The translations under genes were made by a program, and so were the position numbers. This document shows, piece after piece, positions 42,362 through 49,713 of a stretch of 49,713 nt of DNA. The stretch covers positions 1 through 49,713 of the forward strand of contig CAJUIP010000001.1 of the NCBI GenBank assembly GCA_910586315.1, in the 5' to 3' direction. The stretch is from an uncultured Lachnospiraceae bacterium (GTDB lineage: Bacteria; Bacillota; Clostridia; Lachnospirales; Lachnospiraceae). Positions within the stretch are counted from its first letter, which is position 1, and the number at the start of each line of letters is the position of its first letter. A model generated the notes under the pieces. The model did not search any database. It had not been told where the DNA came from and worked only from the letters and a program-made list of their open reading frames with translations.

Positions 42362-43609
42362 ATGGAATATCAGGTTTCAGAAAAGGTGCGGGGGAAATTT
42401 GATGCGCTGACAAAAAATGAAAAGGTGTTAAAGGCTCTGGCATTCATGGAAGAGGACCAGGCGGCAGTGATTGAAAAGCAGATCGAGCTGACTCTGATTC
42501 CGGCGCCCACGTACCATGAAGAGAAAAAAGCGCAGAGACTTTTGGAAATGTTTAAGGAAGAGGGACTGACCGACTGCCATATTGACGAGTACGGCAACTG
42601 TGTGGGAATCAGGAAAGGAACCGGGGGAGGCAAAACCGTGATCGTGGAAGGACATATGGATACGGTGTTCCCGCTGGATACGGAGCTTTCCATCGTCCGT
42701 GAGGACGGCTTCATCAAATGCCCGGGAATCGTTGACGATACCAGAGGCTGTGCCGTGGTTCTCTCCACGATCCGCGCCTTAAACGCAGCGGGGATTGAGA
42801 CAAAAGGGGATCTCCATTTTGTGGGGACTGTTCAGGAAGAGGGAACCGGGGCTTTAAAAGGTATGAAATACTATGTGGATCATCATCCTGAGCTGGACGC
42901 CAGCATTTCCGTAGACGGACCGGGGTTCCAGGAAATTACATACGAGGCCACCGGAATCCAGACGTATGAGGTGATTTTCAAGGGAATCGGCGGGCATGCC
43001 TGCGGAATGTTCGGAAAGATCGCGAATCCCCTTCACGCGGCGGCAAGAGCGATCGCAAAAATCTCGGAATTCCGCGTTCCGGCAGAACCCATGACTACGT
43101 TTGCCGTGACAAACTTCCAGGCGGGAAGCTTTGAGGCCGTTCATGCCATTGTGGACCAGGCCTTAATCCGTTTTAATTTCCGCTCCAACTCCCAGGAAGA
43201 GCTGGAAAAGCTTCGTGAACGTATTTTTGCCGCCATTGAGGAGGCCTGTAAGGAGGAGACTGACCGCTGGGGCCAGGATACGATTACCTATGAGGTAAAG
43301 CACATCTGTGATGTGAACGCCGGACATCAGGATCCCCACACTCCGATTGTGGAGGCGGCGATGGCTTCTGCAGAATACCTTGGCTGTGAGGAGCCGAAGC
43401 TTGGAAACGGCGGTTCCACCAACTGCAACCGCGCGCTGGAGGGCGGACTCCCGGCCGTGTGCCTTGGCATGGGATGTGATTATGATGTCCATGCCCATAT
43501 GCTTTCCGAGCAGTTTAAGGAGGAAGAGTCCTTTAAGGGCTGTCAGCAGACGCTTCTGGTAGCGCTTCTCTGCGCCGGAACGGATGTGGCGGACAGTATT
43601 ATTGAATAA
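42362..43609 (+). CDS. M20-family metallopeptidase
   Basis: A 415-residue M20/M25/M40-type zinc peptidase. Metal ligands and catalytic residues appear in order: GHMDTVF (His, Asp), CPGIVDDTRG (bridging Asp), VQEEGTGALKG (Glu-Glu), SVDGPG, and C-terminal DVHAHML (His). The central insert (TYEVIFKGIGGHACGMFGKIANPLHAAARAI) is the lid/dimerisation domain. Likely splits dipeptides, tripeptides or N-acyl amino acids in the cytoplasm. GGAGGAGG precedes ATG 42362; the long upstream frame from 42080 lacks signals. A TATAAT lies at 42331-42336. Confidence 0.85.
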   Translation: MEYQVSEKVRGKFDALTKNEKVLKALAFMEEDQAAVIEKQIELTLIPAPTYHEEKKAQRLLEMFKEEGLTDCHIDEYGNCVGIRKGTGGGKTVIVEGHMDTVFPLDTELSIVREDGFIKCPGIVDDTRGCAVVLSTIRALNAAGIETKGDLHFVGTVQEEGTGALKGMKYYVDHHPELDASISVDGPGFQEITYEATGIQTYEVIFKGIGGHACGMFGKIANPLHAAARAIAKISEFRVPAEPMTTFAVTNFQAGSFEAVHAIVDQALIRFNFRSNSQEELEKLRERIFAAIEEACKEETDRWGQDTITYEVKHICDVNAGHQDPHTPIVEAAMASAEYLGCEEPKLGNGGSTNCNRALEGGLPAVCLGMGCDYDVHAHMLSEQFKEEESFKGCQQTLLVALLCAGTDVADSIIE

Positions 43610-43618
43610 ACAGACGGA

Positions 43619-43660
43619 GGGAAACCGCTTCGGATTGGACATTCCGGCGGTTTCCTTTTT
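43619..43660 (+). terminator. Rho-independent terminator
   Basis: GGAAACCGC (43620-43628) pairs with GCGGTTTCC (43647-43655) and is followed by TTTTT (43656-43660). It ends the M20 peptidase transcript. Confidence 0.85.
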
Positions 43661-43697
43661 AACAGATATCCAATTAACGAATATTCGAAGACGAATA

Positions 43698-43831
43698 AGG
43701 AAAAGACAGAATGAGGAAAAAGACAGAATGAGGAGAAAGACAGAGTGAAGAAAAAAGCAGAATGAGGAAAAAGACAGAGTGAAGAAAAAGACAGAGCAAG
43801 GAAAAAGACAGAATGAGGAAAAAACAGAATA
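43698..43831 (+). repeat. Eight 16-17-bp purine-rich tandem repeats
   Basis: Units of the type AGGAAAAAGACAGAATG run to 43831, just upstream of the desulfidase gene. Almost every unit ends in ATGA or GTGA, so each creates a mini-ORF of six codons (M-R/K-K-K-T/A-E) whose stop overlaps the next start: starts at 43711, 43728, 43745, 43762 and 43779. A final ATG at 43813 is in frame with the downstream gene. Confidence 0.8.
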
Positions 43832-43851
43832 AAGAAAAGGGGGAATTTTGT

Positions 43852-45120
43852 ATGAATCAGCTGACACAATTAATCAGGGAAGACATGAGACCGGCGCTGG
43901 GGGTGACTGAACCGGGGGCCATAGCTTTTGCCGTGGCAACCGCAAAGGGCCATATGAAAGGCAGTGTAGAAGAGGTATTTCTCCGCTTAAATAGTGGAAT
44001 GTATAAAAATGCATTTACCTGCGGAATTCCCGGCAGCAGCGAGGTTGGAAATCTCCATGCCGCCGCCCTGGGAGCAGTGGCCGCAAAACCGGAAAAGGGC
44101 CTGGAGTGCCTAGACGGAATTACCGAAGAAGAGGCGAAAAAAGCCAGAGAAATGGTGGAAGCGGGAAAAATCACGGTGGAAATGAGCGAAATCACGAGCC
44201 GTATTTTCATTGAAGCAAAGGTGGCGGGACGGAACGAAGAGGCCGTTGTCACAATCCGGGGCTCCCACACAAATATTGTAAAGATCACAGAAAATGGAAC
44301 CGTGGTCTTTGAAAAGAAAGAGGAGGAAGAGGGGGCGGAGGAAGAAAATCCTCTGATTCACCAGTACACTTTGAAACGGCTTTATGAATACGCAAAGACA
44401 GTGCCATTGGAGGAAATTTTATTCATCCGGGATGCGTATGAGATGAATATGGAGCTTTTGGCGGAAGGACTCCGCAGTGAAAAAACGACCTATGGCTCCT
44501 ATCTTCTTTCCGCCAACGGGGGAAAGCTGGTTTCAGAGGATGAGCATAAAACGGCATCCCTGTTCTGCAACGGCGCCATTGAGGCCAGAGTTCTGGGGCT
44601 TTCGAAGCCTGCCATGAGTATAACGGGGTCCGGCGCCCACGGAATCATTGCCACCATGCCTCTTTTAGCTGTCTGCAAGGTCAACGGATATTCCGAAGAA
44701 CAGCTTTTAAGGGCCACGGTCTTAAGCTATCTGGTCTGCATGTATATTAAGGAATATTCGGGAAAGTTATCCGCCTTCTGCGGATGCGCCATCGCGGCGG
44801 GAACGGGTATGGCCTGCGGCCTTGTGAGCCTGCGAAACGGGACTCTGGATGAGATGGAAAAAACCATCAACAACATGGCCAGCAGCATCACCGGAATGAT
44901 CTGCGACGGCGGAAATCAGGGATGCACCATGAAGGGAATCGTGGCGGTAGATGCGGCTTTTGATTCCGTCAACATGGCGATGGCCGGGGTGTATATTGAT
45001 TCCGTCCACGGCATCAACGGAAAGACACCGGAGGAGACCATGAAGAACATGGGAAGGATTGCCTCTCCCGGCATGGTTGGCACAGAGAAGACGATTGTGG
45101 AAATTATGGGGGAGAAATAA
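43852..45120 (+). CDS. L-cysteine desulfidase, CyuA/UPF0597 family
   Basis: A 422-residue member of the L-cysteine desulfidase / L-serine dehydratase alpha-related family. Visible hallmarks are RPALGVTEPGAIAFA at the start, MYKNAFTCGIPGSS, SGAHGIIATMPLLAV, AFCGCAIAAGTGMACG and the cluster-binding MICDGGNQGCTMKG. Conserved Cys residues in TCGIP, CGCA and QGC are placed to hold a [4Fe-4S] cluster. It would split cysteine to pyruvate, ammonia and sulfide in the cytoplasm. ATG 43852 has GGGGGAA upstream; ATG 43813 in the repeat is in frame and would add 13 residues. Serine dehydratase activity is an alternative. Confidence 0.82.
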   Translation: MNQLTQLIREDMRPALGVTEPGAIAFAVATAKGHMKGSVEEVFLRLNSGMYKNAFTCGIPGSSEVGNLHAAALGAVAAKPEKGLECLDGITEEEAKKAREMVEAGKITVEMSEITSRIFIEAKVAGRNEEAVVTIRGSHTNIVKITENGTVVFEKKEEEEGAEEENPLIHQYTLKRLYEYAKTVPLEEILFIRDAYEMNMELLAEGLRSEKTTYGSYLLSANGGKLVSEDEHKTASLFCNGAIEARVLGLSKPAMSITGSGAHGIIATMPLLAVCKVNGYSEEQLLRATVLSYLVCMYIKEYSGKLSAFCGCAIAAGTGMACGLVSLRNGTLDEMEKTINNMASSITGMICDGGNQGCTMKGIVAVDAAFDSVNMAMAGVYIDSVHGINGKTPEETMKNMGRIASPGMVGTEKTIVEIMGEK

Positions 45121-45226
45121 TCGCTCATGAGGCGCCTTTAAACGGCGGCGGGAAGCAGCAGCTCAAGGGTTATCTGGACTGTTACTGCGGAAAAAGCGGC
45201 GCAGGAAGTAAAATGGTAAAAAGGTA

Positions 45227-45257
45227 TTGACTTCGAGCAAACTCCAGATGTTACAAT
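45227..45257 (+). promoter_or_regulatory. MerR-type promoter with 19-bp spacer
   Basis: TTGACT (45227-45232) and TACAAT (45252-45257) are 19 bp apart, the overlong spacing used by MerR-activated promoters. Within the spacer CGAGCAAACTCCAG resembles the GAG...CTC dyad of such operators. It lies 37 bp before the Fe-S aldo/keto reductase, which is followed by a MerR gene. Confidence 0.6.
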
Positions 45258-45293
45258 CCTATATATAGAATCTGTATCACAGGAGGAAAGCGA

Positions 45294-46421
45294 ATGAATC
45301 AATATTTTGCGGAAATGAAAAAGAATTTCGGCTTTGGATGTATGCGCCTGCCGATGGATGGGGAGCAGGTGGATTTGGAACAGACCTGTAAAATGGTAGA
45401 CAGGTTTCTGGAAAACGGGTTTAATTATTTTGATACGGCCCATGGATACCTGGGCGGAAAAAGTGAGACCGCACTGCGGGAATGTCTGACAAAAAGGCAT
45501 AAAAGAGAGGAATATATTCTGACCAATAAGCTGACCGGGGTTTATTTTGAGAAGGAAGAGGACATCCGGCCGTTGTTCGAAAGCCAGCTTGAGGCCTGCG
45601 GCGTGGAATATTTTGATTTCTATCTGATGCACGCCCAGAGTGAAGAAATCTATGAAAAATTTAAGAAGTGCCATGCATACGAAGCAGGGCTTAAACTGAA
45701 GGAAGAGGGGAAAATCCGCCATTTTGGAATCTCGTTCCATGACAGGGCATCAGTCCTGGAAAAAATACTGGAGGAAAATCCGCAGATTGAGGTGGTCCAG
45801 ATTCAGTTTAATTACGCAGACTATGAGGATGCCGCTGTGGAGAGCAGACGATGCTATGAAGTGTGCAGAAAGTACGGAAAGCCAGTGATCGTCATGGAGC
45901 CGGTGAAGGGAGGAAGCCTTGTGAACCTTCCCGGGGAAGCAAAAGAAATTCTGGACGGTCTAAGCGGCGGCAGCCCGGCAAGCTATGCCATTCGTTTTGC
46001 CGCCGGATTCGAGGGAATGGCCATGGTCCTCTCCGGAATGAGCACTTTGGAGCAGATGGAGGAAAATATCGGCTTCATGAAGGAGTTTAAGCCGCTGGCA
46101 GAAAAAGAGCTTGTGGCTGTGAATCAGGTACAGGAGATTTTTAAGGCGCAGAATCTGATTCCGTGTACCGCATGCCGCTATTGCACGGAGGGATGTCCCA
46201 AACATATCTCCATTCCTGACCTGTTTGCCTGCATGAACGCGAAAAAGCAGTATAAGGACTGGAATTCCGATTACTACTATAATAACGTACATACAAAGCA
46301 TGGCGGAAAGGCATCGGAATGTATCAAATGCGGAAAGTGCGAGCATGTATGTCCCCAGCATCTGGAAATCAGAAAGCTGCTTTCGGAGGTTGCCGAGGTG
46401 TTTGAGAAAGCTTCCAATTAA
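45294..46421 (+). CDS. Aldo/keto reductase with C-terminal 2x[4Fe-4S] domain
   Basis: A 375-residue oxidoreductase. Residues 1-290 are an aldo/keto reductase barrel: GFGCMRLPMD, FDTAHGYLGGKSE with the catalytic Asp and Tyr, and DFYLMHAQS with the substrate-binding His. The C-terminus adds two ferredoxin-type clusters, CTACRYCTEGCPKHI and CIKCGKCEHVCPQHL, so NADPH or ferredoxin could supply electrons. This AKR/ferredoxin architecture is frequent in clostridia; natural substrates are unknown. AGGAGG precedes ATG 45294. It is co-oriented with a MerR regulator. Confidence 0.9.
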   Translation: MNQYFAEMKKNFGFGCMRLPMDGEQVDLEQTCKMVDRFLENGFNYFDTAHGYLGGKSETALRECLTKRHKREEYILTNKLTGVYFEKEEDIRPLFESQLEACGVEYFDFYLMHAQSEEIYEKFKKCHAYEAGLKLKEEGKIRHFGISFHDRASVLEKILEENPQIEVVQIQFNYADYEDAAVESRRCYEVCRKYGKPVIVMEPVKGGSLVNLPGEAKEILDGLSGGSPASYAIRFAAGFEGMAMVLSGMSTLEQMEENIGFMKEFKPLAEKELVAVNQVQEIFKAQNLIPCTACRYCTEGCPKHISIPDLFACMNAKKQYKDWNSDYYYNNVHTKHGGKASECIKCGKCEHVCPQHLEIRKLLSEVAEVFEKASN

Positions 46422-46501
46422 AAGGCAGAAAAAAGGATGTGGGGCTGTTTCAAAATGGAAAATGCGGCAGTCCCACAAATGGGCAGAATCCCGGAGGAAA
46501 T

Positions 46502-46927
46502 ATGACAATCAGAGAAGTAAGTGAAAAATACGAAATTTCCCAGGATACACTGCGCTATTATGAGCGGGTCGGTATGATTCCGCCGGTGACGCGGACGGAA
46601 GGCGGAATCCGGGATTATCAGGAAAGTGACCTTGTCTGGGTGGAGTTAGCCATGTGCATGAGAAGCGCAGGCTTAACGGTGGATGCTATGATTCAATACG
46701 TCCGGCTCTCCCAGGCAGGGGATTCCACATTCGCAGAGAGATGTACGCTTTTACAGGAACAGAGAGAGCAGCTTTTAAAACAGAGGGCCCGGATTGACGC
46801 GGCCCTGGAGCGGCTGAATTATAAAATCAGCCGGTATGAAGCGGCTGTAAAAAGCGGAAAGCTGTCATGGGAAAAATCAGAGGAAAGAATGGAGACCAAC
46901 AGGCCGTCTGCCCCGGAAAGGGGCTGA
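46502..46927 (+). CDS. MerR-family regulator
   Basis: A 141-residue regulator. The N-terminal winged helix (TIREVSEKYEISQDTLRYYERVGMI, then GIRDYQESDLVWVELAM) is canonical MerR; the rest is a dimerisation coiled coil without the cysteines of metal sensors, as in the NmlR/AKR-linked group. GGAGGAAAT precedes ATG 46502; upstream in-frame codons lack one. Position after the reductase and the 19-bp spacer promoter suggest it activates the reductase in response to aldehyde or redox stress. Confidence 0.85.
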   Translation: MTIREVSEKYEISQDTLRYYERVGMIPPVTRTEGGIRDYQESDLVWVELAMCMRSAGLTVDAMIQYVRLSQAGDSTFAERCTLLQEQREQLLKQRARIDAALERLNYKISRYEAAVKSGKLSWEKSEERMETNRPSAPERG

Positions 46928-46943
46928 CGGCCTGTTGGTCTTT
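46894..46943 (+). terminator. Strong terminator overlapping merR 3' end
   Basis: GACCAACAGGCCGTC (46894-46908) pairs perfectly over 15 bp with GACGGCCTGTTGGTC (46926-46940), with an inner CCCC/GGGG stem, then TTT. The arms begin inside the MerR coding sequence. Confidence 0.85.
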
Positions 46944-47105
46944 AGAGCGTGTCTGAAAATTGCTTTCCGTCAGATGTGCGTCATAGTTTGTGGGAAATTG
47001 GGGCCGAATGTGGGAGGCGTAGTGGGCTACTTTGACCGAATGAGAGCCAAATTTCCCGCATAGTGGGGCGTGCAGATGATGGGAATGAATTTTCAGACAC
47101 GCTCT
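46944..47105. mobile_element. 162-bp MITE-like element with 18-bp inverted ends
   Basis: AGAGCGTGTCTGAAAATT (46944-46961) and its exact reverse complement (47088-47105) bound the element. Similarity continues inward: GGGAAATT near 47000 faces AAATTTCCC at 47050, so the whole unit can fold into one imperfect hairpin. It contains no ORF. No clear target-site duplication is seen. It begins directly at the end of the merR terminator. Probably mobilised in trans by a transposase elsewhere. Confidence 0.6.
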
Positions 47106-47345
47106 GGGCATGAATGCTGCGGCAAAAATGGATTTTACATACAGATATGCAGCCTGTCTGTGATGAAATGAAAAAGAATTCTGTCTTGCAGGATTCTCCG
47201 CCCATGGCAGATCGCTGCAGCGACATTCTCCCTTCCGCCGTAGTGCGATCCTAAGCACGAAGTGCTTTTTGTTTCGTAGGAAAGACATTCTTCTATTTCA
47301 CTTTTATGTATTAACGTAACAAAGCATTTTCTGTGAAATAAAAAA
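47106..47345. other. Intergenic space without gene
   Basis: No gene was found. One hairpin, AGCAC-GAA-GTGCT (47254-47266) followed by TTTT, may be a weak terminator. The tRNA on the minus strand reads into this region and meets TTTTT-type sequence right after its 3' end. Confidence 0.4.
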
Positions 47346-47417
47346 TGCATCTGATAGGAATCGAACCTACGCACGCGGCTCCGGAGGCCACTGCTCTATC
47401 CACTGAGCTACAGATGC
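47346..47417 (-). tRNA. tRNA-Arg (anticodon CCG)
   Basis: On the minus strand a full cloverleaf is seen: acceptor GCATCTG with CAGATGC, D-arm GCTC...GAGC, anticodon stem GTGGC/GCCGC with one G-T pair and 7-nt loop CTCCGGA giving anticodon CCG, T-arm CCTA with loop TTCGATT. The discriminator is A and CCA is not encoded; a T run follows. CCG reads the Arg codon CGG. Confidence 0.92.
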
Positions 47418-47426
47418 ATCTCTAAT

Positions 47427-47455
47427 ATAATACAACATTTTATTTCATCTTGCAA
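47427..47455 (-). promoter_or_regulatory. tRNA-Arg promoter
   Basis: On the minus strand TTGCAA (47455-47450), 17 bp, TATTAT (47432-47427), with the tRNA 5' end 9 bp further. Confidence 0.7.
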
Positions 47456-47466
47456 GTGCTTCTTTC

Positions 47467-47495
47467 TTGCTTTTTAAAATTTATTTTGGTACAAT
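47467..47495 (+). promoter_or_regulatory. queA promoter
   Basis: TTGCTT (47467-47472), 17 bp, TACAAT (47490-47495), about 84 bp before queA. Divergent from and close to the tRNA promoter. Confidence 0.65.
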
Positions 47496-47578
47496 GGGCA
47501 GGAATCGTTACTGCTCACACCATGACGAATCACCACGCGGATTCGTTATGGGTCAATACTGTTTTGGAGCTGACGCAT

Positions 47579-48652
47579 ATGAATGTTACAGATTTTAATT
47601 TTGAACTGCCGCAGGAGCTGATTGCCCAGGATCCCCTTGAGGACAGGACGGCATCCAGGCTTTTGGTATTAGATAAAGCAACTGGTGAGATCAGGCACCG
47701 CCATTTCCGGGATATTCTGAAATTTTTACGAAAGGGCGATTGTCTGGTCATCAACGATACCAGGGTAATTCCGGCGAGACTTTTGGGACAGAAGGCCGGG
47801 ACGGGAGCCAATATTGAGGTGCTGCTTTTAAAAAGAAAATCAGATAATGTCTGGGAAACTCTGGTGAAACCGGGAAAGAAAATGAAGATCGGCGCAGAGG
47901 TGATCTTCGGGGACGGGCTTTTAAGAGGAAAAGTTCTGGACGTGGTGGATGAGGGTAACCGCCTGGTACAGTTTACGTACGAGGGAATTTTCGAGGAAAT
48001 CCTGGACCGGCTTGGCCAGATGCCCCTTCCTCCCTACATTACCCACCAGCTAAAGGATAAAAACCGTTATCAGACTGTTTACGCAAAGCATGACGGTTCC
48101 GCCGCGGCGCCGACCGCAGGCCTTCATTTCACGAAGGAGCTGTTAAAGGAGATCGAGGACATGGGGGTGACTGTGGCCCATGTGACGCTCCATGTGGGAC
48201 TTGGTACCTTCCGTCCGGTTAAGGCGGACACGATCGAAGAGCACCATATGCATTCGGAGTTCTATATGGTGGAGGAAGAGGAAGCAAAAAAAGTCAACGA
48301 TACGAAGAAAAACGGCGGCCGGGTGATCTGTGTGGGAACTACAAGCTGCCGGACGCTGGAATCCGCTACCGGAGAAGACGGGATTTTAAAGGCCGGAAGC
48401 GGCTGGACAGAAATTTTTATCTATCCCGGCTACCAGTTTAAGATTCTTGACTGCCTGATTACCAATTTCCATCTTCCAGAGTCCACGCTGGTGATGTTAG
48501 TATCAGCCCTGGCGGGAAGAGAGCATGTATTGCATGCATATCAGGAAGCCATCCGTGAAAAATACAGGTTCTTTTCCTTTGGAGACGCCTGTTTCCTCAC
48601 GGATGACCTGGAAGAGAAACATGAAAAAGCAGCCCGACAGGGCGGATTTTGA
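47579..48652 (+). CDS. queA: tRNA preQ1(34) S-adenosylmethionine ribosyltransferase-isomerase
   Basis: QueA, which transfers and isomerises the ribosyl group of SAM onto preQ1 at tRNA position 34 to give epoxyqueuosine. 357 residues, normal length. Opens NVTDFNFELPQELIAQDPLEDRTASRLL, with VINDTRVIPARLLG, the PLPPYI segment, the conserved SAAAPTAGLHFT, TLHVGLGTFRPV, and C-terminal TNFHLPESTL, all signature stretches. ATG 47579 is used with GGAG upstream; the longer frame from 47450 is rejected since family members start at this MNV. Confidence 0.96.
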   Translation: MNVTDFNFELPQELIAQDPLEDRTASRLLVLDKATGEIRHRHFRDILKFLRKGDCLVINDTRVIPARLLGQKAGTGANIEVLLLKRKSDNVWETLVKPGKKMKIGAEVIFGDGLLRGKVLDVVDEGNRLVQFTYEGIFEEILDRLGQMPLPPYITHQLKDKNRYQTVYAKHDGSAAAPTAGLHFTKELLKEIEDMGVTVAHVTLHVGLGTFRPVKADTIEEHHMHSEFYMVEEEEAKKVNDTKKNGGRVICVGTTSCRTLESATGEDGILKAGSGWTEIFIYPGYQFKILDCLITNFHLPESTLVMLVSALAGREHVLHAYQEAIREKYRFFSFGDACFLTDDLEEKHEKAARQGGF

Positions 48653-48661
48653 ACGTTTTTA

Positions 48662-48777
48662 GGGCGTTAAACGTCCAGTGGACGTTTGCCCAACGCCGAC
48701 CGAAGCGGAGCGAAGACGCAGGAGCATGAAATGCGGAGCAATCCGCAGGCATCAGGGGCCAAAAAACCTTTTGCCCC
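48662..48777. repeat. Cluster of three hairpins after queA
   Basis: AAACGTCC-AGT-GGACGTTT (48669-48687), extended by GGGC/GCCC outside; TGCGGA-GCAA-TCCGCA (48732-48747); GGGGC/GCCCC (48755-48759 with 48773-48777). The first may terminate queA mRNA, though no T run follows. The dense set suggests a dispersed palindromic repeat; the rest of the gap to 48918 shows no gene. Confidence 0.45.
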
Positions 48778-48918
48778 CAACATCTTTTGCTTAAGCATAT
48801 CATATTATATGTTGATGAATTCTTCCGTTTTGCCACAGACTCACAGGAAAACAGCCAGAAAAATAGAAAAAGAAACCAAAAGTTTCCCGCAAAGGGGCAT
48901 GGAAAGGATATAAGGATT

Positions 48919-49713
48919 GTGGAAGAAGCCATTCGTTTAAATAAATATTTAAGTGATGCCGGAGTCTGTTCCCGGAGAGAAGCGGACAGGCTTATCAAAG
49001 AGGGAAAAGTACTGGTGGATGGCGCTGTGGCTTTTATGGGCCATAAGGTGCAGCCGGGACAGAAGGTGGTCTGCAATGGAATGGCAGTAGGTGGAAAGGA
49101 ACCTCCGGTGTTTCTGGCGGTCAACAAGCCCAAAGGGATTGTCTGCACCACTTCTGATAAGGACCATGCGGAAAATATTGTGGAATTTCTTCATTATCCT
49201 CAGCGGATTTATCCTGTGGGACGCCTGGATAAGGACTCGGAAGGGCTGCTCCTTATGACAAATCAGGGAGATATTGTGAATAAAATCCTCCGCGGTGGTA
49301 ATAACCATGAAAAAGAATATGCCGTGGCAGTCAACAGGCCTGTGACGGAAGAATTTCTGAAAAAAATGTGCGAGGGCGTGTGGATTGAGGATCTGGCTGT
49401 GCTCACCAGGCCCTGTAAGGCATGGCAGACGGGCTCCCATACGTTCCACATTGTGCTGACGCAGGGCTTAAACCGCCAGATTCGCCGCATGTGCCGTGCT
49501 CTGGATTACCATGTGATGAATCTAAAACGTGTGCGGATTATGAATATTAAGCTGGAAAACCTGGAACGGGGCGCGTACCGGGAGCTTACTGGGGAGGAAC
49601 TTAAGGGGCTTATGAAGCAGCTTGAGGATTCCACAAACCTCCCGATGGCAGAGGCAAAGGCGGCCGGAGGACGAACTGCCGTGAAAGAGCAGAGGCCAAA
49701 GTCCGTGGCGGCC
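48919..49713 (+). CDS. rluF: RluF-like 23S rRNA pseudouridine synthase (partial)
   Basis: A pseudouridine synthase open through the window end (265 codons seen, no stop). An S4 RNA-binding domain (IRLNKYLSDAGVCSRREADRLI) is followed by the catalytic domain with the nucleophilic Asp in VGRLDKDSEGLLL, KEYAV, and the late QGLNRQIRRMCRALDYHVMNLKRVRI, closest in pattern to RluF (pseudouridine 2604). GTG 48919 with AAGG about 5-8 nt upstream is the best start. The tail from EDSTNLP onward is an Ala/Lys-rich extension. Confidence 0.85.
   Translation, partial: MEEAIRLNKYLSDAGVCSRREADRLIKEGKVLVDGAVAFMGHKVQPGQKVVCNGMAVGGKEPPVFLAVNKPKGIVCTTSDKDHAENIVEFLHYPQRIYPVGRLDKDSEGLLLMTNQGDIVNKILRGGNNHEKEYAVAVNRPVTEEFLKKMCEGVWIEDLAVLTRPCKAWQTGSHTFHIVLTQGLNRQIRRMCRALDYHVMNLKRVRIMNIKLENLERGAYRELTGEELKGLMKQLEDSTNLPMAEAKAAGGRTAVKEQRPKSVAA

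Noticed and set aside
43698..43831. 17-bp repeats as CRISPR
   Set aside because: Too short, no spacers, purine-rich.
43163..43867. 234-codon minus-strand ORF with Phe/Ser-rich repeats
   Set aside because: The repeats are the antisense of the 17-bp purine-rich array; the rest is a shadow of the M20 peptidase.
47450..47578. 43-codon extension of queA
   Set aside because: It would overlap the -35 and -10 of the queA promoter, and QueA proteins begin at the 47579 ATG.

Overview
The window reads as a Lachnospiraceae-type clostridial genome. Supporting signs are strong GGAGG ribosome-binding sites, GTG/TTG starts, a clostridial LexA box in front of uvrB, FeoAB, an Fe-S aldo/keto reductase paired with a MerR regulator, and a DUF5688 protein. 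Roughly the first 33.9 kb is accessory DNA that looks like a mobilizable or integrative element, possibly more than one layered together. The remaining ~16 kb is ordinary chromosome.

Layout. (1) 1-3.7 kb: a visibly AT-rich three-gene operon matching the ABC-three-component (ABC-3C) conflict systems: an Mrr-type nuclease protein, a middle component and a DUF3732 SMC-like ATPase. (2) 3.7-8.5 kb: small regulators (a possible leader ORF with nested hairpins, a Mor-like HTH protein, a divergent XRE repressor with three operator-like sites), two membrane-anchored zinc-ribbon proteins and two small unknowns. (3) 8.5-22.7 kb: a long co-directional block with a PP-loop/PAPS-reductase-like enzyme whose RWCS motif is triplicated, an SF2 helicase, a JAMM (JAB) metalloprotease, a ThiF/E1-like adenylyltransferase, an NPPY methyltransferase, a PRTRC-B/E2-like protein, a Rad52-type annealing protein and an SMC/RecN-like ATPase. 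JAB, E1 and E2 together form a bacterial ubiquitin-like conjugation module of PRTRC type, set among DNA-processing genes. (4) 22.8-31 kb: serine resolvase, DpnD/PcfM protein, possible rolling-circle Rep, DUF3102 protein, soluble VirD4-like coupling protein, candidate oriT and MobA/MobL relaxase. No VirB-type channel genes are visible, so the element appears mobilizable rather than self-transmissible. (5) 31.1-33.9 kb: an excisionase-like protein and two overlapping tyrosine integrases, ending 10 bp before the LexA box of uvrB.

The chromosomal part carries uvrB (LexA box), feoA-feoB with a Fur-like box in the promoter, a two-gene ThrE-type exporter, a convergent DUF5688 gene, a MATE pump, an M20 peptidase, a CyuA-type cysteine desulfidase preceded by a 17-bp tandem repeat, an Fe-S aldo/keto reductase with its MerR regulator, a 162-bp MITE-like hairpin, tRNA-Arg(CCG), queA and a partial rluF-like gene.

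The strongest candidates for undescribed biology are the JAB-E1-E2 module with its extra unknown genes and a possible ubiquitin-like domain fused to the JAB protein; the triplicated PAPS-reductase-like enzyme; the folded intercistronic region at 19.7-19.8 kb; and a 13-bp box found at exactly the same distance (16 bp) from the -10 element of three mobilisation promoters. Family assignments were made by eye from motifs; no searches were run.
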